Program-made: the position numbers and the translations under genes | In this document: positions 51,978 through 60,442 of the stretch, piece after piece | How the letters are laid out: each line of letters opens with the position of its first letter | How positions within the stretch are numbered: the first letter of the stretch is position 1 | The notes under the pieces: model-generated | Database searches by the model: none | What the model was told of the DNA's origin: nothing | Seen by the model: the letters and a program-made list of their open reading frames with translations, nothing else | Assembly: GCA_017452945.1 (NCBI GenBank) | Contig: JAFTLD010000032.1 | Span: 1 to 64,000 of the forward strand | Reading direction: 5' to 3' | From: Clostridia bacterium | GTDB lineage: Bacteria > Bacillota_A > Clostridia > Oscillospirales > CAG-272 | DNA: 64,000 nucleotides

Positions 51978-54047
51978 TTATTCTGTGATGATTTCTCCGT
52001 CGGTGCAAACAACGATAACCCCAGCGGGTATATCGGAGCTTTTGGTATCGATCTGCGCATATTGCGCCACCGTCCCGCCATAATAGATAAGCGTCATAGT
52101 ATTACACTCAGAAAATGTTATATCTCCAAAATCGGTCAGGGATTCGGGCAGTGAAATGCTCCCAAGCGCAGAACAGCCGAGAAATGCTCCCTGCCCCATA
52201 AAGATCAGTCCTTCCGCTATGATTGCTTGCTCAAGAGACGTGCAGTTCATAAACGCCTGGCTCCCTATTCTCTCAAGCCCGGGATTGAATTGCACTTCTG
52301 TCAGTCCGCTGTCAAAGAATGCGCCTGAGCTGATTGTTTTCAGTGAGTTGGGAGCAGTGAATTCAGTAAGACTCGAGCATTGATAGAATGCATTTTTACC
52401 GATCTCCAAAACACCCTCTTCCATGGATAAATGTTTCAAGGAAGTGCAGGAACTGAAAGCCCAGTCCTCTATTTTAACAAGGCTTCCGGGAATACGGACA
52501 GCTTCCAGGCTTGAACAGCCACTGAATGCAGCATTTCCCAGCCCAACCAAGCCGTCAGGCAGTTGCACTTGTTCAAGATCAGTGCAACTCTTGAATGCAT
52601 TGTCTCCAATTTCTATTGTCCCTGTTTCAAAATTCACTTGTTTCAAGGACCAACATCCTTCAAACGTACTCTCCTCGATTTGGAGCACCGTACCCGGAAT
52701 CGAAATGCTTGCCAATCCTTTGCACTCAGCGAAAGCGTATGAACCAAGCTCACGCAACGTGTTCGGCAGATGGATCTCATTCAAGGAAACGCATCTGTAA
52801 AACGCATACGATTCGATCTTTTCCAGCGAAGCCGGCAGCACGACGACATCCAGCTTCTGACAGTCGTAAAATGCGCTTGAAGAGATCTCCACAAGCGTTT
52901 CGGGAAGCACAACGGCTTCAAGTTTCAGGCAATTGCTGAAAAAGAATTCCGGCAAACTTGTGATCGGACTTTTGATCTCGGCATATGTCAAACTGTTTGC
53001 CCCCAAAAGAACTTCATTACCCAAATTGATACACCCTTCGGGTATAATCAGTTCCTTAAGTGATGTACACATTTCAAAAGCACCATTCTCAATGGTAGTT
53101 ACGCTTTCCGGAATTTTGATCTCCGTCAGCGCACGGCAATCCAAAAAGGCTTCGGCTTCAATTGTTTGAAGGCCCTCTGAGAGCGTGATGCGCTCCAAAG
53201 AAGTGCATCCCTTGAAAGCTTTTTCTCCGATATACGTGATGCCCTCATGCAACACTACCTCTTTGACGGTTGCACAGTCTTCAAAAGCACCTTTATAAAT
53301 ACCTGTCACGGGCAGACCGTTGTAGGTCATGGGAATAATGACGACCTCATCCGTACACTCGTTGAGATCAGATACGAGATAGGAGTTGTTGTAATAGTCC
53401 TTCTGATACCTCAGTCCAAGGCTGCCGTCCACATCATAGTCGGGATCAGGTTCTGTTTCGGTTTCTTTTTGTGTTTCCTGAGATGGATCATCCACAATCC
53501 TGTCACTATGCTCAAGATAGTATTCATACATACGCTTGATGAACGCTTCAAGCTTTTCCAGAGGATTTTCCACAGGGATATCATTCAAATCAAACAGTAA
53601 TTTATACATACGTCCCATGAACACGCCAAAGCTGTGCATCGTGCGTCCAAGCAATCCGCGCTCCTCATTTGGTGTTGTTTGCTGATCAGAATCTTTATCC
53701 CCTATACCAAGCACCTCAAAAACTTGCTCGGTTACAGGCCATTTTACCCAATTTATCAGCAGATCTTCCTCTGTTACCTCAGTGTCATCGCGATCTAAAG
53801 GAAAGATCACGCGATCCACAACAGGACCGACAGTTTCATGAATTGTCTCATAATTGGCAATATAGGCCAATGGTAAGGATGAGCACAGAAGAATAAAGGT
53901 AAGCATGATGCATGCGGCTGCAATCAGCAATTTTCCCCATGCGAGCAATTTTCGCTTGTGTACCAATCGGTATTCGGTACGGGTATAGTTTTCTAATATG
54001 TCAGCATCGATCAGGTTAAGTGCATCTACAAACATGTCCTGTGTCAT
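51978..54047 (-). CDS. Module C: transmembrane BspA-type LRR protein with expanded repeats
   Basis: 689 residues, the longest of the five. Head (1-38; MFVDALNLIDADILENYTRTE), transmembrane helix (about 40-62), shared segment (INWVKWPVTEQVFEVLGIG, GLLG, FMGRMYKLLFD and a second LEAFIKRMYEYYLEHSD), short acidic linker with TETEPDPDYD, then about 18 LRR units (IGEKAFKGC, IESYAFYRC, LGSYAFAEC and so on) and a YYGGTVAQYAQI / CTDGEIITE cap. The duplicated RMYEYYLEH-like stretch is unique to this copy. Overlaps its sigma gene by four bases. Confidence 0.83.
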   Translation of the reverse strand: MTQDMFVDALNLIDADILENYTRTEYRLVHKRKLLAWGKLLIAAACIMLTFILLCSSLPLAYIANYETIHETVGPVVDRVIFPLDRDDTEVTEEDLLINWVKWPVTEQVFEVLGIGDKDSDQQTTPNEERGLLGRTMHSFGVFMGRMYKLLFDLNDIPVENPLEKLEAFIKRMYEYYLEHSDRIVDDPSQETQKETETEPDPDYDVDGSLGLRYQKDYYNNSYLVSDLNECTDEVVIIPMTYNGLPVTGIYKGAFEDCATVKEVVLHEGITYIGEKAFKGCTSLERITLSEGLQTIEAEAFLDCRALTEIKIPESVTTIENGAFEMCTSLKELIIPEGCINLGNEVLLGANSLTYAEIKSPITSLPEFFFSNCLKLEAVVLPETLVEISSSAFYDCQKLDVVVLPASLEKIESYAFYRCVSLNEIHLPNTLRELGSYAFAECKGLASISIPGTVLQIEESTFEGCWSLKQVNFETGTIEIGDNAFKSCTDLEQVQLPDGLVGLGNAAFSGCSSLEAVRIPGSLVKIEDWAFSSCTSLKHLSMEEGVLEIGKNAFYQCSSLTEFTAPNSLKTISSGAFFDSGLTEVQFNPGLERIGSQAFMNCTSLEQAIIAEGLIFMGQGAFLGCSALGSISLPESLTDFGDITFSECNTMTLIYYGGTVAQYAQIDTKSSDIPAGVIVVCTDGEIITE

Positions 54048-54625
54048 ACGATATACCCCTCCTTTGCCAATTGTGTTCTGAGCCCCTGCTTCATCGCAGC
54101 AATCTCTTTATTTATGGTTGAGCGGCTGCAAGAAAGCTCCTCTGAGATCTGTTCGATTGGCTTTGCATAATAATAACGGCTGATAAAGATGTATTGTTGA
54201 CGTTCCGACAGCGTGCGAAGCCAATTGCTGATGATCTGGCCCAATTCAGCAGTTTCCTGCCATGTATACTGGCTGTCATCATCCGGGATGAAATCTTCAA
54301 AATCAGTCAATGAGAAGGTCGCCCCGATACTTCTCTTTTGCCTGTGCTTGTTGCGATACTTGGTAGTAGCGATCTTGCGCATGATAGATGCCAGGAAGGA
54401 CTGTAACAAACGAGGACGGTGCGGAGGAATTGAATTCCATGTACCTACATATGTATCATTCAAACATTCCTCACTATCCTGCATATCGTGCAGAATGTTT
54501 TGCGAAATGCTGATCAGATACTTTCTGTATTTCGCATCGGTCGCTCGGATAGCCTCCTCGTCGCGCGCCCAGTATAGCTCGATGATCTCGTCATCACTGC
54601 GCACACTTACGAATCGATCTTGCAT
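54044..54625 (-). CDS. Module C: ECF-like sigma factor
   Basis: 193 residues; region 2 with IIELYWARDEEAIRATDAKY and SEECLNDTYVGTWNSIPPHR, region 4 with YIFISRYYYAKPIEQISEEL and SCSRSTINKEIAAMKQGL. ATG 54625 is preceded by AAGGAGG. Same gene order and ATGA coupling as the other modules. Confidence 0.9.
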   Translation of the reverse strand: MQDRFVSVRSDDEIIELYWARDEEAIRATDAKYRKYLISISQNILHDMQDSEECLNDTYVGTWNSIPPHRPRLLQSFLASIMRKIATTKYRNKHRQKRSIGATFSLTDFEDFIPDDDSQYTWQETAELGQIISNWLRTLSERQQYIFISRYYYAKPIEQISEELSCSRSTINKEIAAMKQGLRTQLAKEGYIV

Positions 54626-54661
54626 TTTGTCGCCTCCTTTTCGGTATCGTTAATGGCTTTC

Positions 54662-54697
54662 ATCATTATAGTCGCTAAATATGCAAAAAAGTGTAAA
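54662..54697 (-). promoter_or_regulatory. Shared ECF-type promoter, module C
   Basis: Minus strand ACAC (54691-54694), 16-base spacer starting TTTTTTGCAT, then CGAC (54671-54674) + TATAATGATGAAA. The best match to the joint pattern of the five promoters. Confidence 0.66.
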
Positions 54698-54760
54698 TAT
54701 TTTTGAAAAATAATTTTCATTACCATTTTACCATAGTTTCAAAAAAAAGCAAGAGGATAA

Positions 54761-54790
54761 ATAAGGCAGCGACTTAAATCGCTGCCTTAT
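54761..54790 (-). terminator. Terminator after module D
   Basis: Perfect 12-base-pair stem ATAAGGCAGCGA / TCGCTGCCTTAT with a six-base loop; on the minus strand it is followed by TTATCCTCTTGC and an eight-T run. Confidence 0.8.
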
Positions 54791-54794
54791 GTGA

Positions 54795-56198
54795 TTAGTC
54801 TTGTATCACGATTTCACCGTCGGTACATACGATAACAGTACCGCCCCAAATCGCGCCCTCTTCCAAAATGACCTGATTCCATTGCGACATTGTACCTCGG
54901 AATTCAATCGTTTTGAGCTGCTCAAGCTTGTAAAAGCCCTGTGATTCGATCTTTTTCAAGGATGACGGCAAAGACAGCGACGTAAGCTTTTTGCAATCCT
55001 CGAACGCGTGTCGTCCAATTTCCGTAACCCCATCCGGTACATATGCAGATACCATACCGCAAGTATAAAAAGCACTGGATTCAATTCTGGAAAAACCTTC
55101 GGGAATGACCATATCGCATCCTCCGAGAGAGCCGTAAAAGGCTTGTGATCCGATAAATTCCATGTGATCCGGCAGATCAATGGTTTTCAAATTGTGACAG
55201 CAGAAAAATGCTCTCTCACCGATGGATACCACCGTTTCTGGAATGTTGATGCTCGGCAAAGACTGGCAACGGTAAAAGGCATATGAACCGATCTTCTCTA
55301 CACCTTTTGGCAACGTAATTTCTTCCAGTGCATAACAGTCTGTGAACAGATCTCCATCAATCTCGGTCAAGTATTCAGGCATGCGTACGACTTTGAGCTT
55401 ATAACAGTGACCAAACGCACGATACCCTATCTTCTCCACACCACTCGGAATCTGCACCTCAGTAATCTCTTCTTCATATTCAAACGCTTCGGGTGCAATC
55501 TCCTTGACCGGAATACCGTTGACATGATCCGGAATAATTACAACGGTATCGTTCCCTGCCAACCCATCAACAACGTAATAATCTCCGGTTTCACTCAGCG
55601 TATATTTTATTCCGTCTTTGGTGATGTTTGTTTTCACATCAGTTTCAGCTTCGGATTCTGATTCGGTTTCTGTTTCGGATTCGCTTTCACTTGTTTCTTC
55701 GTCCGGCAATGGTTGTATACTGTCCTTGTGTTTCAGATAATATTCATACAGTCTTTCCAAAAGCTTCCCAAGGTTTTGTATCGCTTCTCCGACAAGACCT
55801 TGCTGATCACTCATCATATGATCGATCACCGAATTCTCGCTGCCTGCGCCAAGTGCGTTGAATATCTGCTCGGTCATCGGCCACTGCGTCCAGTCAAGCA
55901 TCAGATCCTCTCTTTTGATCTCGGAGTCCTCGGCATCCAGCGGGAAGATCACGCGATCTATGGCCCCGACGAATGGGTTGTCGACTTTATCGTGATTGAA
56001 AACGTATAATAGCGGCAGCGTTGTCACCAACAGCGCAAAGATCAGCATGATAGAAACCACAGCGGCTGCCAGCGCGACAAGATAACGTCGTCCCCTTCTT
56101 GGTTTGCTGCTGCGCAGGCTGTTGTCCTTACGCACGTATTCCTCGATCAGATCTGCATCCACCAAACCGACGGCGTCAATAAACATTGAAGCATTCAT
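54795..56198 (-). CDS. Module D: transmembrane BspA-type LRR protein, putative anti-sigma/sensor
   Basis: 467 residues: head (1-38; MFIDAVGLVDADLIEEYVRKD), basic stop-transfer KPRRGRR, transmembrane helix (about 40-63), shared segment (LDWTQWPMTEQIFNALGAG, SVIDHM, GLVG, LLERLYEYYLKHKD), Ser/Glu/Thr linker (about 160-180) and nine BspA LRRs (IGYRAFGHC, IGSYAFYRC, IGRHAFEDC), ending EFRGTMSQWNQV and CTDGEIVIQ. ATG 56198 is used; it overlaps the sigma stop by four bases, and a 28-codon extension into the sigma gene is rejected. Confidence 0.83.
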   Translation of the reverse strand: MNASMFIDAVGLVDADLIEEYVRKDNSLRSSKPRRGRRYLVALAAAVVSIMLIFALLVTTLPLLYVFNHDKVDNPFVGAIDRVIFPLDAEDSEIKREDLMLDWTQWPMTEQIFNALGAGSENSVIDHMMSDQQGLVGEAIQNLGKLLERLYEYYLKHKDSIQPLPDEETSESESETETESESEAETDVKTNITKDGIKYTLSETGDYYVVDGLAGNDTVVIIPDHVNGIPVKEIAPEAFEYEEEITEVQIPSGVEKIGYRAFGHCYKLKVVRMPEYLTEIDGDLFTDCYALEEITLPKGVEKIGSYAFYRCQSLPSINIPETVVSIGERAFFCCHNLKTIDLPDHMEFIGSQAFYGSLGGCDMVIPEGFSRIESSAFYTCGMVSAYVPDGVTEIGRHAFEDCKKLTSLSLPSSLKKIESQGFYKLEQLKTIEFRGTMSQWNQVILEEGAIWGGTVIVCTDGEIVIQD

Positions 56199-56776
56199 AC
56201 CGTGTACCCCTCCTTTTCCAATGCTGCTTTCAAGGAGGTCTTGATAAACGCAATATCTGCATTGACGACCGAGCGCGTGCATCCCAACACCTGTGCGATC
56301 TCTTCGATCGGTCGCGCGTCGTAATAGCGGCTCATGAATACGTAGCGTCTTCGTTCGCTCAACGTGCGCATCCAGGTACTGATCACGTCTGCCAGCGCAC
56401 TTGCCTCGGCCTGTGTATACGCATCATTTTCGTGCAGCGTATATTCAAGCTCCGACAATGGAACCAAAAACGCAGGCGGCACGCTCTTCTTGGCATGCTT
56501 TTGCCTGTACTTATCAATGGCCAAATGGTGCGTGATGGTGCTAAGAAATGCCTGCAAAAGCTTCGGACGGTGCGGAGGAATGGAATTCCACGTATCAAGA
56601 TACGTATCGTTCAGGCATTCCTCACTGTCCTGCATGTCCTCCAACACGTTATGCGCAACACGCAACAGATAATTGCGATATTTGGCATCGGTATGCTTGA
56701 TCGCTGCCTCGTCCCTTGCGAAATACAGTTCCACTATGGCAGAGTCGCTGAGCAAATATGTTTGATCTTTGGGCAT
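56195..56776 (-). CDS. Module D: ECF-like sigma factor
   Basis: 193 residues; region 2 with IVELYFARDEAAIKHTDAKY and SEECLNDTYLDTWNSIPPHR, region 4 with YVFMSRYYDARPIEEIAQVL and GCTRSVVNADIAFIKTSL. The usual YWARN/D is YFARD here. ATG 56776 follows AAGGAGG; nine extra upstream codons are not supported. Confidence 0.9.
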   Translation of the reverse strand: MPKDQTYLLSDSAIVELYFARDEAAIKHTDAKYRNYLLRVAHNVLEDMQDSEECLNDTYLDTWNSIPPHRPKLLQAFLSTITHHLAIDKYRQKHAKKSVPPAFLVPLSELEYTLHENDAYTQAEASALADVISTWMRTLSERRRYVFMSRYYDARPIEEIAQVLGCTRSVVNADIAFIKTSLKAALEKEGYTV

Positions 56777-56799
56777 ATGCGACCTCCTTCTTGATAGCT

Positions 56800-56836
56800 T
56801 CACCTATATAGACGAAAAAAACGTGCAAAAAGTCAG
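56800..56836 (-). promoter_or_regulatory. Shared ECF-type promoter, module D
   Basis: Minus strand TGAC (56832-56835), 17-base spacer starting TTTTTGCACG, then CGTC (56811-56814) + TATATAGGTGAAG. The last 13 bases are nearly identical to those of module A. Confidence 0.66.
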
Positions 56837-56867
56837 ATACTTATGAAAATTTTGAAAATTATTACAC

Positions 56868-58328
56868 TCAAATTTCTCCATCCGAGCAATATACTGTGTA
56901 GGAGTGATTGAACCATTTATCGTACTTCATTATCTTCTTCCACTGTGCAATAGTACCTGTATAGTAATATTCAGATATGGGAGCATCTCTAAATGCATAT
57001 TGCCGAAACGTTACAACACCTTCATGTAGGGTGATCTTGGTCAGATTCTTGCAATTCGCAAAGGTGTATTGCTTGATCTCGGTTACACCCGCGGGAATGG
57101 TGAATTCCGTCAGACCGCATCCCTCAAAAGCTCTGTCAGCGATCTCTGTCACGCTGTCAGGCAGCTCCAGAGTACGCAAGGATGAGCATCCATAAAACGC
57201 TTGATTAGCCACGGATTTCAGTCCGTCTGCCACCGTAACCTTTTCAAGCGACGAGCAATGTGCAAAGATATTCTCATCCAGCGATTCTATACCGGAAGGG
57301 ATATTGATCTCCTTGAGTGATGAGCAGCTGTAAAAGGCGTGTTCGCCTAAAAATTTCATACTCGCGGGCATATCAACCTGACTTAAGGAAGAACAACCGT
57401 TGAATGCATAAATGCCGATCTTTTTTGTACTATCAGGAATAGAAAGGGATTGTAACGATGTGCAATTTTCGAAAGCACACATTTCAATCTCGGTTAAGCT
57501 TTCGGAGAGATATACTTCGCGTAAATTAGGACAATCCACAAACGCACGCTGTCTTATAACACTGACCGAGTCTCCCATATAAACCAACTCCAAAGAATCG
57601 CAGCCCTTGAATGTGTATTCCTGGATTGCGCCGACACCGCCTAAAATATACACTTCCTTGATCAGATCGTTCTCACGAAACAGGTCTTTCTTAATCTCAA
57701 CAACACGTCTACCCTGGTATTCCGCAGGAATGCATACCACTCTGTCCTCGTTCAAGGTAAATCCTGTCAGGCAGTAATTTCCTGCCGACGTTTTTTCAAA
57801 TTTCAGACCTTGGCTAACCTCAGGAATCGGTATAGGATATTCCTCCGTTTCCGGTGTTTCTTGTGTTGGTTCATGCTCTTCATCGATATGAGCCAGGTAA
57901 TATTCATACAGCATATCCAACAAACACCCTGCCTGAACAAAGTTATTTCCAAGTAAACCGTTGTCCATTTGCTTCAAGGTGTTGGCAAAGGATTTTTCTT
58001 CTCCCATATGCAATAGCTCAAAAGCTTTGGATACAACGCTCCACTTTGTCCAATCCCCCAAAATGCTATCCTCAGCATTTTCCGGCATCAGATATTCCTG
58101 TGCAGCTTTTGTTACCTCTTCGGGCATGATCAACACATACATCGGTAGAGATACAAGCATGATACTGATGACAAGTGCTATACATGCCGCGCTGATCAAA
58201 GCGCTTATCCATTTTTTCTTCTTACGTTTGATATTATGCACATCATACGCAGCGTCTGTTTTGATAAAATCCTCAATGATCGATATGTCGATCATTCCGA
58301 TTGATTCTGCAAGCATAGCTTTTTTCAT
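56868..58328 (-). CDS. Module E: transmembrane BspA-type LRR protein, putative anti-sigma/sensor
   Basis: 486 residues: head (1-38; MLAESIGMIDISIIEDFIKTD), basic KRKKKKW, transmembrane helix (about 42-66), a more diverged shared segment (LGDWTKWSVVSKAFELLHMG, GLLG, LLDMLYEYYLAH), a short Thr/Glu/Pro linker instead of the long acidic one, and about 11 LRRs (IGIYAFNGC, LGEHAFYSC, IADRAFEGC), ending YYTGTIAQWKKI and CSDGEI. The LFPLD stretch found after the helix in A-D is missing. ATGA overlap with its sigma gene. No clear terminator is seen; it ends 30 bases before the module D promoter. Confidence 0.82.
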   Translation of the reverse strand: MKKAMLAESIGMIDISIIEDFIKTDAAYDVHNIKRKKKKWISALISAACIALVISIMLVSLPMYVLIMPEEVTKAAQEYLMPENAEDSILGDWTKWSVVSKAFELLHMGEEKSFANTLKQMDNGLLGNNFVQAGCLLDMLYEYYLAHIDEEHEPTQETPETEEYPIPIPEVSQGLKFEKTSAGNYCLTGFTLNEDRVVCIPAEYQGRRVVEIKKDLFRENDLIKEVYILGGVGAIQEYTFKGCDSLELVYMGDSVSVIRQRAFVDCPNLREVYLSESLTEIEMCAFENCTSLQSLSIPDSTKKIGIYAFNGCSSLSQVDMPASMKFLGEHAFYSCSSLKEINIPSGIESLDENIFAHCSSLEKVTVADGLKSVANQAFYGCSSLRTLELPDSVTEIADRAFEGCGLTEFTIPAGVTEIKQYTFANCKNLTKITLHEGVVTFRQYAFRDAPISEYYYTGTIAQWKKIMKYDKWFNHSYTVYCSDGEI

Positions 58329-58906
58329 ACTGTATACCCCTCCTTTGCAAGATACTCACGCAAGGAGTTTTTGATATACGCGATCTCACGGTGTACGGTT
58401 GCTTGACTGCAACCGAGCTTTTTTGCAATCTGCTCGATCGGCCATGCAAAGTAATAGCGGCTTACAAAAACGTATCTTGTTCTTTGCGAAAGCTGCTTGA
58501 CGTAGGCTCCGATCACATCCGCCAAAAGATTGCATTCCTGTTCCGAATATGTGCCATCATCCTCCAGATTCATATTTTCAAAATCCTCTAACGGAACCAT
58601 GACAGGCTTCGGCATATCGGAATGCCCAACCTTTTTCCTGTACAGATCAATCGCACTACGTCGTGCAATGGTGGTCAAAAAAGCCTGCAAGACATGCGGC
58701 CTTGATGGAGGAATCGAATTCCATGTACGTAAATAGGTATCATTCAGACATTCCTCGCTATCCTGCAGATCCTGCAGAATGTTTTGTACAACCGTGAGCA
58801 AATACCGTCTGTACTTGATATCGGTATGCTTGATCGCATCTTCGTTTCTTGCCCAGTAAAGGTCCACTATCTCAGGATCGCTGAGCACAAAATTCCAGTT
58901 TTGCAT
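58325..58906 (-). CDS. Module E: ECF-like sigma factor
   Basis: 193 residues; region 2 with IVDLYWARNEDAIKHTDIKY and SEECLNDTYLRTWNSIPPSR, region 4 with YVFVSRYYFAWPIEQIAKKL and GCSQATVHREIAYIKNSL. First module in transcription order. ATG 58906 follows AAGGAGG. Confidence 0.9.
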   Translation of the reverse strand: MQNWNFVLSDPEIVDLYWARNEDAIKHTDIKYRRYLLTVVQNILQDLQDSEECLNDTYLRTWNSIPPSRPHVLQAFLTTIARRSAIDLYRKKVGHSDMPKPVMVPLEDFENMNLEDDGTYSEQECNLLADVIGAYVKQLSQRTRYVFVSRYYFAWPIEQIAKKLGCSQATVHREIAYIKNSLREYLAKEGYTV

Positions 58907-58930
58907 GATAAAACCTCCTTTGAAATTGGT

Positions 58931-58970
58931 TACACCATAATAGTCGTAACTTTTGGCAAGAAACTGTCAG
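58931..58970 (-). promoter_or_regulatory. Shared ECF-type promoter, module E
   Basis: Minus strand TGAC (58966-58969), 19-base spacer containing CTTGCC, then CGAC (58943-58946) + TATTATGGTGTAA. Spacer is two to three bases longer than in the other modules. Confidence 0.58.
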
Positions 58971-58978
58971 ATTTTTGA

Positions 58979-59010
58979 AAAAACAGGCGAAAATATTTCC
59001 GCCTGTTTTT
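58979..59010 (-). terminator. Terminator after asnS
   Basis: Stem AAAAACAGGCG / CGCCTGTTTTT with a 10-base loop and a T-run, 16 bases after the asnS stop and just before the module E promoter. Confidence 0.85.
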
Positions 59011-59026
59011 ATGATAGATTTTTCGA

Positions 59027-60421
59027 TTAATATTCAGCGTTGCCTACTGTTCTGGGGTAAGGAATGACGTCACGGATGTTGGAAACACCGGTCAGATACA
59101 TGATAATACGCTCAAATCCAAGACCGTAGCCGGCATGCTTTGTGCCACCGTACTTACGCAAGTTGACATACCACCAGTAGTCTTCGGGGTTCAGGTTGCA
59201 TTCTGCCATTCTTTCAAGCAGAACGTCCAGACGTTCCTCTCTCTGGCTACCGCCGATGATCTCACCGACACCGGGAACCAGCAAGTCCATTGCAGCGACC
59301 GTTTTGCCATCGTCATTCAGACGCATATAGAAGGACTTGATCTCCTTGGGATAGTCGGTTACGAATACGGGACAGCCGTAAACCTGCTCAGTCAGGTATC
59401 TTTCGTGCTCGGTCTGCAGATCGCAGCCCCAAGCAACGGGATACTTGAAGTCCGCACCGGACTTGGAAAGCAGCTCGACAGCTTCTGTGTAGGTAACTCT
59501 CTTATATTCGCTCTGTGCCAACATGTTCAAACGATCAAGCAAGCCCTTATCAACAAAGCTGTTGAAGAAGTTCAGCTCGCGCTGGCAATTTTTCAGCACG
59601 TGCTTGATGATATACTGGATCATATCCCATGCCAGCTGCATATCGTCGTTCAGATCAGCAAATGCGATCTCGGGCTCGATCATCCAGAACTCAGCCGCAT
59701 GACGCGCGGTGTTGGAGTTTTCAGCACGGAAGGTCGGTCCAAAAGTATAAATGTTACCGTATGCCATTGCATAGGTCTCGCCTTCCAGCTGACCGGAAAC
59801 GGTCAGGTTGGTGGACTTGCCGAAGAAATCCTGCGACCAATCGATCTTGCCGTCCTCTGTCATAGGCGGATTTGTCATATCCATGGTGGTCACGCGGAAC
59901 ATCTCACCTGCTCCCTCACAGTCAGAGCCTGTGATCAAAGGGGTATGAACGTAAACAAAGCCACGCTCATGGAAGAAGGTGTGAATAGCGTAAGCTACCT
60001 CGCTGCGCACGCGGAAGACAGCCGAGAACAGGTTGGTTCTGGGACGCAGATATGCCTGCTCACGCAGATACTCCACGGTATGGCGCTTTTTCTGCAGCGG
60101 ATAGTCGGGAGTTGAAGTACCTTCTATCTCAACGGAAATAGCCTTGATCTCAAAGGGCTGCTTCATCTCGGGAGTCAGTTCTACAATACCGGTTACGACA
60201 AGAGCTGCGCCAACGTTCTGCTTAGCGATCTCTTGATAATTATCGATCTTTTCGCGCTCAAAAACGATCTGTGCGCCTGTAAAGCAAGAACCGTCGTTCA
60301 GGTCAATAAAGCCAAACGCCTTGCTGTCACGAATGCTTCTCGCCCAACCGCCAAGCACGACCTGCTTGCCGGAATAAGCTTCCATATCTTCATAAATGCT
60401 TTTGATAAGATCACGTTTCAT
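59027..60421 (-). CDS. asnS: Asparagine--tRNA ligase
   Basis: Charges tRNA-Asn with asparagine. 464 residues: N-terminal OB-fold anticodon-binding domain ([21 protein letters not shown]), then the class II core with motif 1 around [18 protein letters not shown], motif 2 [20 protein letters not shown] followed by MIEPE, and motif 3 [15 protein letters not shown]. Length and motifs are normal. There are only 21 bases between the upstream lipoprotein gene and its start, so there is no room for a T-box; the two are likely co-transcribed. Confidence 0.96.
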   Translation of the reverse strand: MKRDLIKSIYEDMEAYSGKQVVLGGWARSIRDSKAFGFIDLNDGSCFTGAQIVFEREKIDNYQEIAKQNVGAALVVTGIVELTPEMKQPFEIKAISVEIEGTSTPDYPLQKKRHTVEYLREQAYLRPRTNLFSAVFRVRSEVAYAIHTFFHERGFVYVHTPLITGSDCEGAGEMFRVTTMDMTNPPMTEDGKIDWSQDFFGKSTNLTVSGQLEGETYAMAYGNIYTFGPTFRAENSNTARHAAEFWMIEPEIAFADLNDDMQLAWDMIQYIIKHVLKNCQRELNFFNSFVDKGLLDRLNMLAQSEYKRVTYTEAVELLSKSGADFKYPVAWGCDLQTEHERYLTEQVYGCPVFVTDYPKEIKSFYMRLNDDGKTVAAMDLLVPGVGEIIGGSQREERLDVLLERMAECNLNPEDYWWYVNLRKYGGTKHAGYGLGFERIIMYLTGVSNIRDVIPYPRTVGNAEY

Positions 60422-60442
60422 GTTATTGCTCCTTGATAGTTA

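Noticed and set aside
60422..60442. T-box riboswitch before asnS
   Set aside because: Only 21 bases separate asnS from the upstream stop codon, and the region before the lipoprotein gene at 61456 lacks a T-box sequence or antiterminator.
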